A DNA stretch of 64,000 bases from Herbihabitans rhizosphaerae (GTDB taxonomy: Bacteria > Actinomycetota > Actinomycetes > Mycobacteriales > Pseudonocardiaceae): contig NZ_SGWQ01000003.1 of the NCBI RefSeq assembly GCF_004216555.1, forward strand, positions 482,146-546,145, given 5' to 3'. How positions within the stretch are numbered: the stretch's first letter is position 1; each line of letters opens with the position of its first letter. Position numbers and translations under genes: made by a program. The notes beneath the pieces were generated by a model. That model was not told where the DNA came from. It saw only the letters and a program-made list of their open reading frames with translations, and searched no databases. Shown piece by piece: positions 42,039 to 51,918 of the stretch.

Positions 42039-42057
42039 TTAGGCAAGGCTAACCATT
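42039..42057. promoter_or_regulatory. DtxR/IdeR-type iron box in divergent siderophore promoter
   Basis: TTAGGCAAGGCTAACCATT matches TTAGGTTAGGCTAACCTAA at about 14 of 19 positions, with the TTAGG, GGCTAACC core intact. It lies between the permease operon (starts 42024) and the binding-protein gene (starts 42074), so one site can control both. Confidence 0.8.
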
Positions 42058-42073
42058 CGAAAGGGGCCGTCCC

Positions 42074-43090
42074 ATGGCCAGTACCCGCCGACGGTGGCAC
42101 GCATCAGTGCTGGTCGCGACGGCCAGTTGTCTCGTGCTCACCGCGTGTTCATCGACCGAGACGCCGCAGGCCGCGTCCTCGTCCTGCGGGCAGGTGGCCG
42201 ACAACTCGGCCGGCTTCCCCAGGACCGTGAAACACGTGATGGGCGAGGCGAAGATCGACAAGCCACCGAAGCGAGTGGCCGCGCTGGACACCAGCTACGT
42301 GGACGCCGCGCTCGCGCTGGACACCGAGGTGATCGCGTTCACGAAGTACCGCGGATTCGGCGACAAGCTGCCCGACTATCTGGCGGCGGACGCGGCGAAG
42401 TGCGGCACCAACGCCAAGGCGGTCGGCGAGCTGGCCGCACCGGACGTCGAGCAGATCTACGCCCTCAAGCCGGACCTGATCGTGTCCGCCAAGATCCGGC
42501 ACGAGAAGTACTACCAGCAGTTCGCCAGCTCGGCGCCGACCGTGTTCAGCCAGACGACCGGCGCGAGCTGGAAGGACAACATCCGGCTGCTCGGCAAGGC
42601 GCTCGGCAAGGAGCAACTGGCTGACAAGAGGATCGCCGATTACGAGTCGCGGGCGCGGCGGCTCGGCGAGGCGATCAAGACGAAGAATGGCGGCAAGGCC
42701 CCGACCGTGACGCTGGCCAGGTTCGTGGCCGGCGAGCAGACCGCCCGGCTGTACACCAGTGAGTCCTACGCCGGCATCGTGATGCGCGATATCGGGTTGC
42801 CGCGTCCGCCCGGGCAGCCGGATCGAACCGACAAGGTCAACGTGGACGTCAGCCAGGAGGAGATCCTGAAGCTGGACGCCGACCGTGTTTTCGTGGGCGT
42901 TTACGACGACGACGCGCGAAAGGGCGCCGAGGTCAAGTCGAGGTTCGCGGCCAATCCACTTTGGGGCAAGCTCACCGGCAAGGTTTCCGATGTGAACGAC
43001 ACGACCTGGATTACCTCGGTCAGCCTGCAGGGCGCGCACGCCATCATGGACGACCTGGCGAAGCTGTTCGGCGTCGATCCGATGAAGTGA
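42074..43090 (+). CDS. Siderophore-binding lipoprotein of ABC transporter (FecB/FepB type)
   Basis: A 338-residue lipoprotein (signal ending 'VLTACSSTET', Cys near residue 25) with a periplasmic-binding type III fold: 'KPPKRVAALDTSYVDAALALDTEVIAFTKY', 'APDVEQIYALKPDLIVSAK', 'MRDIGLPRPPG', 'SLQGAHAIMDDLAKLF'. It captures ferric siderophores outside the cell for the FecCD-type transporter encoded divergently. GAAAGGGG precedes ATG 42074. Iron repression is inferred from the box upstream. A strong bidirectional terminator follows. Confidence 0.9.
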   Translation: MASTRRRWHASVLVATASCLVLTACSSTETPQAASSSCGQVADNSAGFPRTVKHVMGEAKIDKPPKRVAALDTSYVDAALALDTEVIAFTKYRGFGDKLPDYLAADAAKCGTNAKAVGELAAPDVEQIYALKPDLIVSAKIRHEKYYQQFASSAPTVFSQTTGASWKDNIRLLGKALGKEQLADKRIADYESRARRLGEAIKTKNGGKAPTVTLARFVAGEQTARLYTSESYAGIVMRDIGLPRPPGQPDRTDKVNVDVSQEEILKLDADRVFVGVYDDDARKGAEVKSRFAANPLWGKLTGKVSDVNDTTWITSVSLQGAHAIMDDLAKLFGVDPMK

Positions 43091-43104
43091 GGTTCTGGTA
43101 AAAG

Positions 43105-43136
43105 GTAAGGCCGCGGGCAGGTGCCCGCGGCCTTAC
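43105..43136. terminator. Bidirectional intrinsic terminator
   Basis: A perfect 14-bp stem (43105-43118 with 43123-43136) and a 4-base loop, A/T-rich at its outer edge (AAAAG on the left, CTTGT on the right). It lies between the binding-lipoprotein stop and the lsr2 stop and serves both. Confidence 0.9.
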
Positions 43137-43159
43137 TTGTAGCCAAACCTCGAAGGTTT

Positions 43160-43492
43160 TCAGTTCTTCTTGTGGTAGGCGTCCGAGATCTCCTGCGGGA
43201 TGCGACCGCGGTCGGACACCTTGTAGCCCTGCTTACGGGCCCACTCGCGAATTGCCTGGTTCTGCTCGCGGTCCGCAGAAGCGGTGCGCGGCGCACGGCC
43301 ACCCACGCGCTTACGGCCACCGACCCGGCGGGAGTGCGCGACATAGTCGGCAAGAGCCTTGCGGAGCTTGTCGGCATTCTTCGTGGACAGGTCGATCTCG
43401 TAGGACGCGCCGTCCAGACCAAACTTGACGGTCTCCTCTGCCTTCGAACCGTCGATGTCGTCGACGACCTCGATGGTCGTAACGCTAGCCAT
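43160..43492 (-). CDS. lsr2: Nucleoid-associated H-NS-like protein Lsr2
   Basis: A 110-residue protein: N-terminal dimerisation domain ('[36 protein letters not shown]' -type start), a basic linker, and a C-terminal DNA-binding domain ('[32 protein letters not shown]') with the RGR AT-hook-like motif. Lsr2 silences AT-rich and horizontally acquired DNA. AAGGAGGG precedes ATG 43492. The order clpC ... lsr2-lysS is conserved, though here accessory genes separate clpC from lsr2. Confidence 0.97.
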   Translation of the reverse strand: MASVTTIEVVDDIDGSKAEETVKFGLDGASYEIDLSTKNADKLRKALADYVAHSRRVGGRKRVGGRAPRTASADREQNQAIREWARKQGYKVSDRGRIPQEISDAYHKKN

Positions 43493-43616
43493 GTGCGCCC
43501 TCCTTGGACGTGAATGCTCAGGTTGTTGCGTGCTGGCCCGCATGCATATAAATACTCCTATAGCGGAGGTTAGCGCAAATCGGGTCCCCAACGCACAGCG
43601 ACACCCAGAAGAGTGT
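43493..43616 (-). promoter_or_regulatory. lsr2 promoter region with A/T-rich patch
   Basis: This 124-bp gap between lysS and lsr2 contains an unusually A/T-rich stretch (43541-43563, GCATATAAATACTCCTATAG) in otherwise GC-rich DNA. It could provide the -10 region of lsr2 and an autoregulatory Lsr2 site. No fixed hexamers are assigned. Confidence 0.4.
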
Positions 43617-45125
43617 TCATTCCGGGCGGACGAGTGGGAAGAGGATCGTCTCACGTATGCCGAGACCCGTGAGCGCCATCAAGAGCCGGTCCACGCCCAT
43701 TCCGACGCCGCCGGACGGCGGCATTCCGTACTCGAGCGCCCGCAGAAAGTCCTCGTCCAACTGCATGGCCTCGTCATCGCCGGCCGCGCCCAACCGTGCC
43801 TGTTCGGTGAGCCGCTGCCGTTCGACCACGGGATCCACGAGTTCCGAGTAACCGGTCGCCAGCTCGAATCCTCGGACGTAGAGGTCCCATTTTTCCGCGA
43901 CACCGGGCCGGGAGCGGTGCTGTCGGGTGAGCGGCGAGGTCTCCACCGGGAAATCGCGCACGAACGTCGGCGCGGTGAGATGGTCACCGACAAGGTGCTC
44001 CCACAGCTCCTCGACGAGCTTTCCGTGGCCCAGCTTGGGATCCGGCTCCAACCCGTTGGCGTGCGCGTGCTTGCGAAGAAGCTCGACACCTGTGTCCGGA
44101 GTCACTTCTTCGCCGAGCGCGTCGGACAACGACTCATACATGGGCAGCGTCGTCCACTCGCCGGACAGGTCGTATTCCGTCCCGTCCGTGAGAGTGACCA
44201 CCTGACTACCGAAAACGGCGTCCGCTGCTTCCTGCACGAGTTCCCGGGTCATCGCCGCGTTCGTGTCATAGGTCGCATACGCCTCGTAGTACTCGAGCAT
44301 CGCGAACTCGGGCGAATGTGTCGAATCACTGCCCTCGTTGCGGAAGTTTCGGTTGATCTCGAAAACCTTCTCCAGACCACCCACCACGCACCGCTTGAGG
44401 TACAGCTCCGGAGCAATGCGCAGGTAGAGATCCATGTCGAAGGCGTTCGACCGGGTGGTGAACGGCCGCGCGGCGGCTCCGCCGTGCAGCGTCTGCAGCA
44501 TCGGCGTCTCGACTTCGATGAATCCTCGGCCGTGGAACGAGTCACGCAGCGCGCGGACCACGCCGGCACGCGTGCGCACGATATCGCGCGCCCGCTGCCG
44601 GACGATCAGATCGACATAACGCTGCCGAATACGGGTTTCCTCGGCCAGCTCCTTGTGCGCGACCGGCAACGGGCGCAAAGACTTGGCGGTCATCCGCCAC
44701 TCGTCGGCGAGCACGGACAGCTCGCCGCGTTTCGAGGTGATGACCTCGCCGTGGATGAAAACGTGATCGCCGAGGTCAACATCGGTCTTCCACGCCGAAA
44801 GTGCCTCTTCGCCGACCTTGTTCAGCGACAGCATCGCCTGCAGTTCCGTACCGTCGCCCTCGCGGAGCGTGGCGAAACAGAGCTTGCCGCTGTTTCGGAC
44901 GAACATCACTCTTCCGGTGACACCCACGATCTCACCGGTCGCCGTGTCCGCCTCGAGGTCCGAATGCGCGGCCCTGATCTCGGCCAGCGTGTGCGTCCGG
45001 GAAACCTCGACCGGATAAGGATCAGTGCCGGCGGCCAGCAGCCGCTCGCGCTTCTCCCGCCGCACGCGCATCTGCTCGGGCAGATCGTCTTCTGGCGAGG
45101 GTGGGGGAACTGGCGTATCGGTCAC
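43617..45125 (-). CDS. lysS: Lysyl-tRNA synthetase, class II
   Basis: A 502-residue class II synthetase: N-terminal OB-fold anticodon domain ('[26 protein letters not shown]'), motif 1 region '[23 protein letters not shown]', motif 2 '[18 protein letters not shown]' and motif 3 '[15 protein letters not shown]'. It charges tRNA-Lys. The start at GTG 45125 gives a short Pro-rich tail ('[24 protein letters not shown]') usual in actinobacteria. It precedes lsr2 on the same strand. Confidence 0.97.
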   Translation of the reverse strand: MTDTPVPPPSPEDDLPEQMRVRREKRERLLAAGTDPYPVEVSRTHTLAEIRAAHSDLEADTATGEIVGVTGRVMFVRNSGKLCFATLREGDGTELQAMLSLNKVGEEALSAWKTDVDLGDHVFIHGEVITSKRGELSVLADEWRMTAKSLRPLPVAHKELAEETRIRQRYVDLIVRQRARDIVRTRAGVVRALRDSFHGRGFIEVETPMLQTLHGGAAARPFTTRSNAFDMDLYLRIAPELYLKRCVVGGLEKVFEINRNFRNEGSDSTHSPEFAMLEYYEAYATYDTNAAMTRELVQEAADAVFGSQVVTLTDGTEYDLSGEWTTLPMYESLSDALGEEVTPDTGVELLRKHAHANGLEPDPKLGHGKLVEELWEHLVGDHLTAPTFVRDFPVETSPLTRQHRSRPGVAEKWDLYVRGFELATGYSELVDPVVERQRLTEQARLGAAGDDEAMQLDEDFLRALEYGMPPSGGVGMGVDRLLMALTGLGIRETILFPLVRPE

Positions 45126-45213
45126 GCGCAAAGGGTACGGAGAGCGCCGCGAGCCGCGCGAACGGGTATCCGCCGAATGGAAACGTGGGTGCGCCCGCAG
45201 CAGGGTCGCCGAT

Positions 45214-45984
45214 ATGTTCGCTGACGTGAGCGGATACCGCGGATCGTTTCCCGGGCGGGCCAACTCCTTCGGCGAGGCGGCTCCCGCCTACGCCGAACAT
45301 CGCCCCGACTATCCGGTGGACGCCGTGTCCTGGGTGATCGAGGACGCACCCAACTCGCCTCCGCACGTCCTCGATCTCGCCGCCGGTACCGGCAAGCTGA
45401 CCGAAACCCTTGTGGCGCAAGGGTTTCGGGTGACCGCGGTGGAGCCGGACCCGCTCATGCTGGCCGAGCTGACCCAGCGGTTCCCCGAGGTCACCGCGCT
45501 GGACGGCACGGCGGAGAACATCCCGCTGCCGGACGGTCTGGTGGACGTCGTGGTCGCCGGCCAGGCATTTCACTGGTTCCGCCCGAACAAGGCGTACCCG
45601 GAGATCGCGCGCGTGCTGCGTCCCGGCGGAATCGTGGCCGGCCTGTGGAACCACCATGACCTCGAGGTCGACTGGGTGGCCGAGATGAACGAGCTGACCG
45701 ATACCGGAATGGGTGGCGACTGGCTCGCTCACGACGTGATGCCCGAGCACCCGCTGTTCACCGATTTCCGCCGGACCCGATTCCGGCACAGCCAGCCGCG
45801 CACCGCCGAGACGATGACCGCGACCATCGGTACGCACTCCCGGGCACTCACGCGCACGCCGAGCGAGCGCATCGAGTACCTCCGCCAGGTGCGCTCCTAC
45901 CTGGACAGCCGCCCGGAGACGGCCACCGGCGAGTTCGAGCTGCCGCTGATCACCACCGTCGTCCGAGCGCACCTGCGCCCGTGA
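45214..45984 (+). CDS. Class I SAM-dependent methyltransferase
   Basis: A 256-residue protein: '[17 protein letters not shown]' start, SAM motif I '[16 protein letters not shown]', '[17 protein letters not shown]', '[25 protein letters not shown]' and '[14 protein letters not shown]'. This is the Methyltransf_11 type common in actinobacteria; acceptor unknown. ATG 45214 is used; GTG 45226 is close behind. It is divergent from lysS with an 88-bp gap. Confidence 0.85.
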   Translation: MFADVSGYRGSFPGRANSFGEAAPAYAEHRPDYPVDAVSWVIEDAPNSPPHVLDLAAGTGKLTETLVAQGFRVTAVEPDPLMLAELTQRFPEVTALDGTAENIPLPDGLVDVVVAGQAFHWFRPNKAYPEIARVLRPGGIVAGLWNHHDLEVDWVAEMNELTDTGMGGDWLAHDVMPEHPLFTDFRRTRFRHSQPRTAETMTATIGTHSRALTRTPSERIEYLRQVRSYLDSRPETATGEFELPLITTVVRAHLRP

Positions 45985-46137
45985 GTTTTTGTGCGAATGT
46001 GAGTGTTTGGACACCCTCACTTGGCACGAATGTCACGCTTTCGTGTGTCACTCGCCGATCGGCGTTCGTCCGCGGCGCCGGGTGTACCTGACGGTCATAC
46101 GATCCGGCGCACCCCCAACGCGGAGCGGAGGACGCTG
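45985..46137. repeat. Intergenic stretch with GTGAGTG/ACGAATGT-type repeats
   Basis: The first 75 bases contain the short repeated words GCGAATGT/ACGAATGT and an imperfect hairpin GTGAGTGT-TTGG-ACACCCTCAC (about 46000-46021). This resembles a degraded intergenic repeat; it may act as terminator for the methyltransferase gene. The rest carries the lipase leader. Confidence 0.35.
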
Positions 46138-47082
46138 ATGAACCGCCGGCGCGCACTCACCGGAATAGCCGGAATCTTCTCGGCGATCGCCATGACGGTC
46201 GGCCTGAGCACCACCGCCCCGGCGGCCGCGGCCGAAGGCCCGGAGTTCAACGAATTCCCGTCGGCGCTGCTGTACTCCTTCGCGCACTGGAACGCCGATC
46301 CGCCCGGTGCCAACGACTGGAACTGCCAGCCCTCCGGCGAGCACTCGCGTCCGGTCGTCCTGGTGCACGGCACCTGGGAGAACCGGTTCAACAACTTCGC
46401 GAAGCTGTCGCCCGAGCTGAAGAAGGCCGGCCACTGCGTCTTCGCGCTGAACTACGGCCGGCACGGGCTCGACCTGTTGGGCCTGCACCCGGCGGTGAAC
46501 GGCACCGGTGACATCCGCCGCTCCGCCAAGGAACTGCGCGTATTCGTGGACAAGGTGCTGGCCGCGACCGGCGCGTCGCAGGTCGACATCGTCGGCCACT
46601 CGCAGGGCGGCCTAATGCCGCGCCAGTACCTCAAGTCCGAGGGCGGCGCCGGCAAGGTGCGCAACCTGGTCACACTCGGCGCGACCCACCACGGCACCAC
46701 GCTGCTCGGCCTCGGCACGCTGGCGAACGTGCTCGGCCTCGCCGAGTACAGCAACCTGCTGCTCGGCGACGCGGCCAAGCAGCAGATCGAGGGCTCGGAG
46801 TTCCTGCGCACGCTCAACGCGGGCGGCGACACCGTGCCGGGCGTGAACTACCTGGTGATCGCGACCCGCTACGACGAGGTCACCACGCCGTACCAGAGCA
46901 CGTTCCTCACGGCCGGCCCCGGCGCGACGGTCACCAACGTGACCGTGCAGGACGGCTGCGAGGTCGATATTTCCGAGCACGTCGAACTGCCCTATTCGCC
47001 GCGGGTAATCGGTATGGTCAAAAGAGGACTCGACCCCAGCGCACCGGCCCCACCGTGCGTACCGAACCTCCCGATCGGCTGA
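46138..47082 (+). CDS. Secreted lipase/esterase (lipase class 2 type)
   Basis: A 314-residue protein with a signal peptide ('MNRRRALTGIAGIFSAIAMTVGLSTTAPAAAA', cleaved near residue 32). Mature part: 'RPVVLVHGTWENRFNNFAKL' (oxyanion), nucleophile elbow 'VDIVGHSQGGLMPRQYL', 'LVTLGATHHGTTLLGL', acid in 'YDEVTTPYQS', and His in 'DISEHVELPYSP'. This is the LipA/EstA-like class 2 lipase fold. The RRR near the start could allow Tat export, but the motif is incomplete. It is expected to act on extracellular lipids or esters. Confidence 0.85.
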   Translation: MNRRRALTGIAGIFSAIAMTVGLSTTAPAAAAEGPEFNEFPSALLYSFAHWNADPPGANDWNCQPSGEHSRPVVLVHGTWENRFNNFAKLSPELKKAGHCVFALNYGRHGLDLLGLHPAVNGTGDIRRSAKELRVFVDKVLAATGASQVDIVGHSQGGLMPRQYLKSEGGAGKVRNLVTLGATHHGTTLLGLGTLANVLGLAEYSNLLLGDAAKQQIEGSEFLRTLNAGGDTVPGVNYLVIATRYDEVTTPYQSTFLTAGPGATVTNVTVQDGCEVDISEHVELPYSPRVIGMVKRGLDPSAPAPPCVPNLPIG

Positions 47083-47104
47083 TTCCCTTGCGCGACAGAG
47101 ACTT

Positions 47105-47806
<702 letters not shown>

Positions 47807-47818
47807 TCGATGCTCCTA

Positions 47819-47833
47819 ACTTACGGTGTAAGT
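47819..47833. promoter_or_regulatory. TetR operator copy 1
   Basis: ACTTACGGTGTAAGT, a palindrome with arms ACTTAC/GTAAGT, 12 bp upstream of the oxidoreductase start. Confidence 0.75.
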
Positions 47834-47841
47834 CAGGCTAG

Positions 47842-47856
47842 ACTTACGGTGTAAGT
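47842..47856. promoter_or_regulatory. TetR operator copy 2
   Basis: An identical ACTTACGGTGTAAGT, centred 23 bp (about two helical turns) from copy 1 and 20 bp before the TetR start. Two identical sites in the divergent promoter support regulation of both genes. Confidence 0.75.
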
Positions 47857-47876
47857 CCGTCAAGGAGGAACCACTG

Positions 47877-48563
47877 ATGCAGACGAAGCGGCCGCCGCTG
47901 TCCAGGGAGCGGGTGATCGCCGCCGCGATGGCGCTGGCCGACGAGAAGGGCGCGGCCGGGGTCACCATGCGGGCGCTCGCCACTCGGCTGGGCGTGGAGG
48001 CGATGTCGCTGTACAACCACGTGGCCGGCCGGGAGGACCTCCTCGACGGAATGGTCGACGCGGTGTTCGGCGAGATCGAGCTTCCGGTGTCGACCGCGGA
48101 CTGGAAGATCGCCATGCGCGACCGTGCCGCGTCGTCACGCGCGGCGCTTCGGCGTCACCCCTGGGCCGTCGGCCTGATGGACTCGCGCAGCCAGCCCGGC
48201 CCGGCGATCCTGCGCCACCACGACGCCGTCCTCGGCGCGCTGCGAACGGGCGGCTTCTCGGTCGCGATGGCCGCGCACGCGTTCTCGGTGATCGACAGTT
48301 ATCTCTACGGGTTCGTCATGCAGGAGCTGAGCCTGCCGTTCACCAGCGCGGCCGAACTCGACGAGATCGCCGGCGACATTCTGAGCGACCTGCCGGCCGA
48401 CGCCTACCCGCACCTCACTGAACTGATCACAAAGCACGCCTTGAAGCCTGGCTATGAGTACGCCGACGAGTTCGAGTTCGGCCTCTCCCTGATCCTCGAC
48501 GCGCTGCACCCCGACGAGGTCTCGTCACCGGTTACGAGTCGGCCGGGCTCTCGCGGACGGTGA
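47877..48563 (+). CDS. TetR family transcriptional regulator
   Basis: A 228-residue protein with an N-terminal TetR HTH ('RERVIAAAMALADEKGAAGVTMRALATRLGVEAMSLYNHVAGREDLLDGM', about residues 9-58, written here across its motif) and a TetR_C-type ligand domain ('LRRHPWAVGLMDSRSQPGPAILRHHDAVL', 'AAHAFSVIDSYLYGFVMQEL'). AAGGAGGA precedes ATG 47877. It is divergent from an oxidoreductase gene, with two identical operators in the 70-bp gap. Ligand unknown. Confidence 0.9.
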   Translation: MQTKRPPLSRERVIAAAMALADEKGAAGVTMRALATRLGVEAMSLYNHVAGREDLLDGMVDAVFGEIELPVSTADWKIAMRDRAASSRAALRRHPWAVGLMDSRSQPGPAILRHHDAVLGALRTGGFSVAMAAHAFSVIDSYLYGFVMQELSLPFTSAAELDEIAGDILSDLPADAYPHLTELITKHALKPGYEYADEFEFGLSLILDALHPDEVSSPVTSRPGSRGR

Positions 48564-48643
48564 TGTTGGCGTGAAGATCGCCTGATCACGACCACCCCTC
48601 GCGTTTCAGCAACGCGCTGACCTGCACCTTCTCCGTGGCGGCC

Positions 48644-48703
48644 GGACTTTAGCGGGCTAAAGTACGCAGAACGTGAATGGAGCGGTCGTTAAGTTTCGGA
48701 CAG
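48644..48703 (+). repeat. 60-bp dispersed element, copy 2
   Basis: Matches the minus strand of 8396-8455 at 54 of 60 positions, all differences being transitions. It begins with the intact palindromic core GGACTTTAGCGGGCTAAAGTACG and ends 5 bp from the coaX stop. Relative to coaX it has the same orientation that copy 1 has relative to the lipase gene. Confidence 0.8.
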
Positions 48704-48708
48704 GCGTG

Positions 48709-49485
48709 TCAGTTGGTGTTGCGCTCGAACACCAGGCGCAGGCCGAGCAGCGTGAGGTCGGGGCGGTGGTCCACGATCGTCTCCGACTCGCGGACCACGA
48801 GCGGGGCCAGGCCGCCGGTGGCGATCACCGTCACCGGCGCCGGGTGGCCCGCGCGGGCCAACTCCGCGACGATTCGCCGGACCAGGCCGTCCACCTGTGC
48901 CGCGAATCCGTAGACGATCCCGGACTGCAGGCACTCCACGGTGTTCTTGCCGATCACCGACCTCGGCCGGACCAGCTCCACCTTGCGCAGCGCGGCCGCC
49001 CGGTTGGCCAGCGCGTCCACGGAGATCTCGATGCCCGGCGCGAACACCCCGCCGAGGAACTCGCCCTTCGCGGAGATCACGTCGACGTTGGTGGACGTGC
49101 CGAAGTCGACCACCACGCACGCGGTCTCGTGCAGGTGGTGCGCGGCCAGCGTGTTGATCACACGGTCCGCGCCGACCTCCTTCGGGTTGTCCACGAGCAG
49201 CGGAACGCCGGTGCGCACGCCCGGCTCCACGATCACCCTCGGCACCGTGGAGTAGTACCGCCCGAGCATCACCCGCAGCTCCCGCATGACGGCGGGAACC
49301 GTTGACAGCGCGCCGATTCCGGTGATCTGGTCGGCGTGCTCACCGAGCAGCCCGCGCATGGTCAGCGCCAGCTCGTCGGCGGTGATCCGGGCGTCGGTGC
49401 GCATCCGCCAGTCGCGCACCAGGTCCGCACCCGAGAACAGCCCGAGCGCGATGTTGGTGTTGCCGATGTCGATCGTCAGCAGCAC
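48709..49485 (-). CDS. coaX: Type III pantothenate kinase
   Basis: A 258-residue ASKHA-fold kinase: 'LLTIDIGNTNIALGLF' (phosphate-1), 'EVGADRVINTLAAHHL', 'CVVVDFGTSTNVDVIS' (phosphate-2), 'GGVFAPGIEISVDALANRAAALRKV'. It phosphorylates pantothenate as the first step of CoA synthesis and, unlike CoaA, is not feedback-inhibited. It starts at GTG 49485, 8 bp after panD, at the end of the pantothenate operon. Confidence 0.95.
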   Translation of the reverse strand: MLLTIDIGNTNIALGLFSGADLVRDWRMRTDARITADELALTMRGLLGEHADQITGIGALSTVPAVMRELRVMLGRYYSTVPRVIVEPGVRTGVPLLVDNPKEVGADRVINTLAAHHLHETACVVVDFGTSTNVDVISAKGEFLGGVFAPGIEISVDALANRAAALRKVELVRPRSVIGKNTVECLQSGIVYGFAAQVDGLVRRIVAELARAGHPAPVTVIATGGLAPLVVRESETIVDHRPDLTLLGLRLVFERNTN

Positions 49486-49493
49486 GCGGTGCC

Positions 49494-49988
49494 TCAGGCC
49501 CTGGACGCTTCTGCGCTGATCAGCGCGTCCAGCTTGGCCGCGTCCGAGGTCTCCGCCGCCGCGTCTTCCACGGTGGCCTCGATGATCGATCCGCTGCGCA
49601 GGCCGGAGCCCTCCGGCGCGTGGCCGGGGTCGGCGCCGGTCTCGACGATCTTGTTGTGCTCGTCGACGAAGACCACCTTCGGCTGGTACGCGGCCGCCTC
49701 GGCCTCGTCCATCTGCGCGTAGGAGATCAGGATCACCAGGTCACCGGGGTTGATCAGGTGTGCCGCCGCGCCGTTGATGCCGAGCACGCCGCTGCCCCGC
49801 TCACCCTCGATGAGGTAGGTCTCCAGCCGCGCGCCGTTGGTCACGTCCACGACCGCGACCTGTTCGCCGGGCAGGAAGTCGGCCGCGTCCATCAGGTCCG
49901 CGTCCAGCGTCAGCGAGCCGACATAGTGCAGGTCCGCCTGCGTGACGGTGGCTCTGTGCACCTTCGACTTGAACATGGTTCGCAACAT
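49494..49988 (-). CDS. panD: Aspartate 1-decarboxylase
   Basis: A 164-residue proenzyme with the self-cleavage site Gly24-Ser25 in '[15 protein letters not shown]', which gives the pyruvoyl group, and conserved '[30 protein letters not shown]'. It makes beta-alanine from aspartate. The C-terminal extension of about 30 acidic/Ala residues is longer than in E. coli and typical of actinobacteria. ATG 49988 lies 14 bp after panC. Confidence 0.95.
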   Translation of the reverse strand: MLRTMFKSKVHRATVTQADLHYVGSLTLDADLMDAADFLPGEQVAVVDVTNGARLETYLIEGERGSGVLGINGAAAHLINPGDLVILISYAQMDEAEAAAYQPKVVFVDEHNKIVETGADPGHAPEGSGLRSGSIIEATVEDAAAETSDAAKLDALISAEASRA

Positions 49989-50002
49989 TGGTCGAGCTCC
50001 CC

Positions 50003-50872
50003 TCATCCCGTGCCGAGCTGCACGGGAACGTTGTCGATCAAGCGCGTCTGGCCGACCTTGGCCGCGACGAGCAGCCGCGCCGGGCCGCTGTCGGGGGCGG
50101 GCCCCAGGTCGGGATCGGTCAGCTCCAGGTACTCCCAGTCGATCTTCGGCTCGGCGTCGGCCACGGCCCGCGCGGCGGCGCGCACGACGTCGGGGCCGTG
50201 CGGCCCGGCGTACGCGCCGGCGGTGAGCGCGGCGGACAGCGTAACGGCCAGCTCGCGGTCCTCTGTGGACAGCAGGGCGTTGCGCGAGGAGAGGGCGAGT
50301 CCGTCCGGCTCGCGCACGGTCGGCACGCCGATCACCGCGGTGTCCATGTTCAGGTCGGCGACCATCCGCTTGATCAGCGTGAGCTGCTGGTAGTCCTTCT
50401 CGCCGAACAGCGCGAAATCCGGGCGCACGATGTTGAACAGCTTGGCCACGACGGTCAGCACGCCGGCGAAGTGGCCCGGCCGGTGTGCGCCCTCCAGCAG
50501 CTCGCCCAGTCGTCCTGGCTGGACGGTGGTGTCCGCGCCCGGCGGGTAGACGTCCTCGGTGGACGGCGTGAAGGCGAGATCCACCCGCTCGGCGCGACAC
50601 ACGTCCAGGTCCGTCTCCAGTGGACGCGGGTAGCGCTCCAGATCGCGGGAATCGTTGAACTGCAACGGGTTCACGAAGATCGACGCGACCAGTACGGCGT
50701 TCGGGATGCGACGCGCGCGGCGCAGCAGCTCGCGATGGCCCTCGTGCAGCGCGCCCATGGTCGGCACGAACGCGATCTGGCGGCCGGTGCCGCGCAGCGC
50801 GCGGGTGACCCTGGCGAACTCGGACGGTCCACTGTAGACAGTCAGCTCGCCGAGTTTGATCTCGGCTGTCAC
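50003..50872 (-). CDS. panC: Pantothenate synthetase
   Basis: A 289-residue enzyme of the cytidylyltransferase-like superfamily: '[17 protein letters not shown]' (HxGH), '[10 protein letters not shown]', '[24 protein letters not shown]' and '[16 protein letters not shown]' (KMSKS equivalent). It joins pantoate and beta-alanine. It starts at GTG 50872 overlapping the DUF2520 gene by GTGA and lies directly before panD, so both substrates are made by neighbours. No panB is present in the window. Confidence 0.95.
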   Translation of the reverse strand: MTAEIKLGELTVYSGPSEFARVTRALRGTGRQIAFVPTMGALHEGHRELLRRARRIPNAVLVASIFVNPLQFNDSRDLERYPRPLETDLDVCRAERVDLAFTPSTEDVYPPGADTTVQPGRLGELLEGAHRPGHFAGVLTVVAKLFNIVRPDFALFGEKDYQQLTLIKRMVADLNMDTAVIGVPTVREPDGLALSSRNALLSTEDRELAVTLSAALTAGAYAGPHGPDVVRAAARAVADAEPKIDWEYLELTDPDLGPAPDSGPARLLVAAKVGQTRLIDNVPVQLGTG

Positions 50873-51759
50873 GCGTCCTCCTCGTCCAGTGCGGCGAACA
50901 CGTCCGGCGCGAGGTCGGCGCGCAGTAGCCCGGTGCCGGCCGCGCGCCGGGCGGTGCGGTTGGCCAGCGCGCGATAGGCGGGCAGCTTCTCCGGCGCGTG
51001 CTTGGCCAGAGTGTCCACATGGGACTGAACGGTGTGCGCGTCGCCGCGGGCAACCGGCCCGGTGAGCGCCTTGTCGCCGTAGCGCAGGCCGTTGTCCAGC
51101 GCGGCGGACAGCAGCGGGCCGAGCAGCCGGTCGGGGTGTTCCACCCCGGCGGAGCGCAGCAGGTCGGCGCTGTCCGCGACCAGGGTGATCAGGTGATTGG
51201 CGCCGTGCGCCAGCGCGGTGTGGTAGAGCTGCCGGGCGGCGGTCGGCACCCGCACCGGCTCGGCGCCCATCTCCACCACGAGCGCCTCGCCCACATTCCA
51301 CGCGGCCTCGTCGTCCTCGGTCGCGGTGACGCCGACACAGCACGCGGCGATCCGCTGCAGGTCCTCGGCGCGACCGGTGAACGTCATCACCGGGTGCAGC
51401 GCGAGCGGCAGCACGCCGTGCCGCTCGGCGGCGGCGAGCACGTCGACTCCGTGCGCCCCCGAGGTGTGCACCAGGATCTGCCCGGCGTGCAGCGCGCCGG
51501 AGGCGGCGAGCCCGCGCACGGTGCCCTCGATCGCGTCGTCCGGGATGGCCAGCAGCACGAGATCGGCGCGCGCCACGACCTCGTCGGGCGGCAGTAGTGG
51601 GACGCCGGGCAGCAATTCCTCGGCGCGGCGCAGAGACGCCTTCGACACGCCGGACGCGGCGGTGATCGTGTGACCCGCGCGGGCGAGCGCGGCGCCGAGC
51701 ACGGCACCCACCCGGCCGGCGGACACAACGCCGACGGCGAGCCGGGCCGGCCGGCTCAT
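50869..51759 (-). CDS. Rossmann-fold DUF2520 protein
   Basis: A 296-residue protein with an N-terminal dinucleotide-binding motif ('[22 protein letters not shown]') and a C-terminal DUF2520 domain ('[20 protein letters not shown]', '[24 protein letters not shown]'). The family resembles ketopantoate/pyrroline reductases and is conserved directly upstream of panC in actinobacteria (Rv3603c position). A role in pantoate supply is inferred, not shown. GGGAG precedes ATG 51759. Confidence 0.85.
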   Translation of the reverse strand: MSRPARLAVGVVSAGRVGAVLGAALARAGHTITAASGVSKASLRRAEELLPGVPLLPPDEVVARADLVLLAIPDDAIEGTVRGLAASGALHAGQILVHTSGAHGVDVLAAAERHGVLPLALHPVMTFTGRAEDLQRIAACCVGVTATEDDEAAWNVGEALVVEMGAEPVRVPTAARQLYHTALAHGANHLITLVADSADLLRSAGVEHPDRLLGPLLSAALDNGLRYGDKALTGPVARGDAHTVQSHVDTLAKHAPEKLPAYRALANRTARRAAGTGLLRADLAPDVFAALDEEDA

Positions 51760-51918
51760 CGAGTACTCCCCGCGGTCATCGCGTGGCTCCCTCACACTCG
51801 TTCCAGTCCCGCCACATCTTTCGCGGGTACCAGACGACGGCCGCGAGCGTAACGCCGTGAAGATGACGAAACATTACGCGGGTGACCAGTTTCACCCACT
51901 CGTGATGACCCCGAGTGA

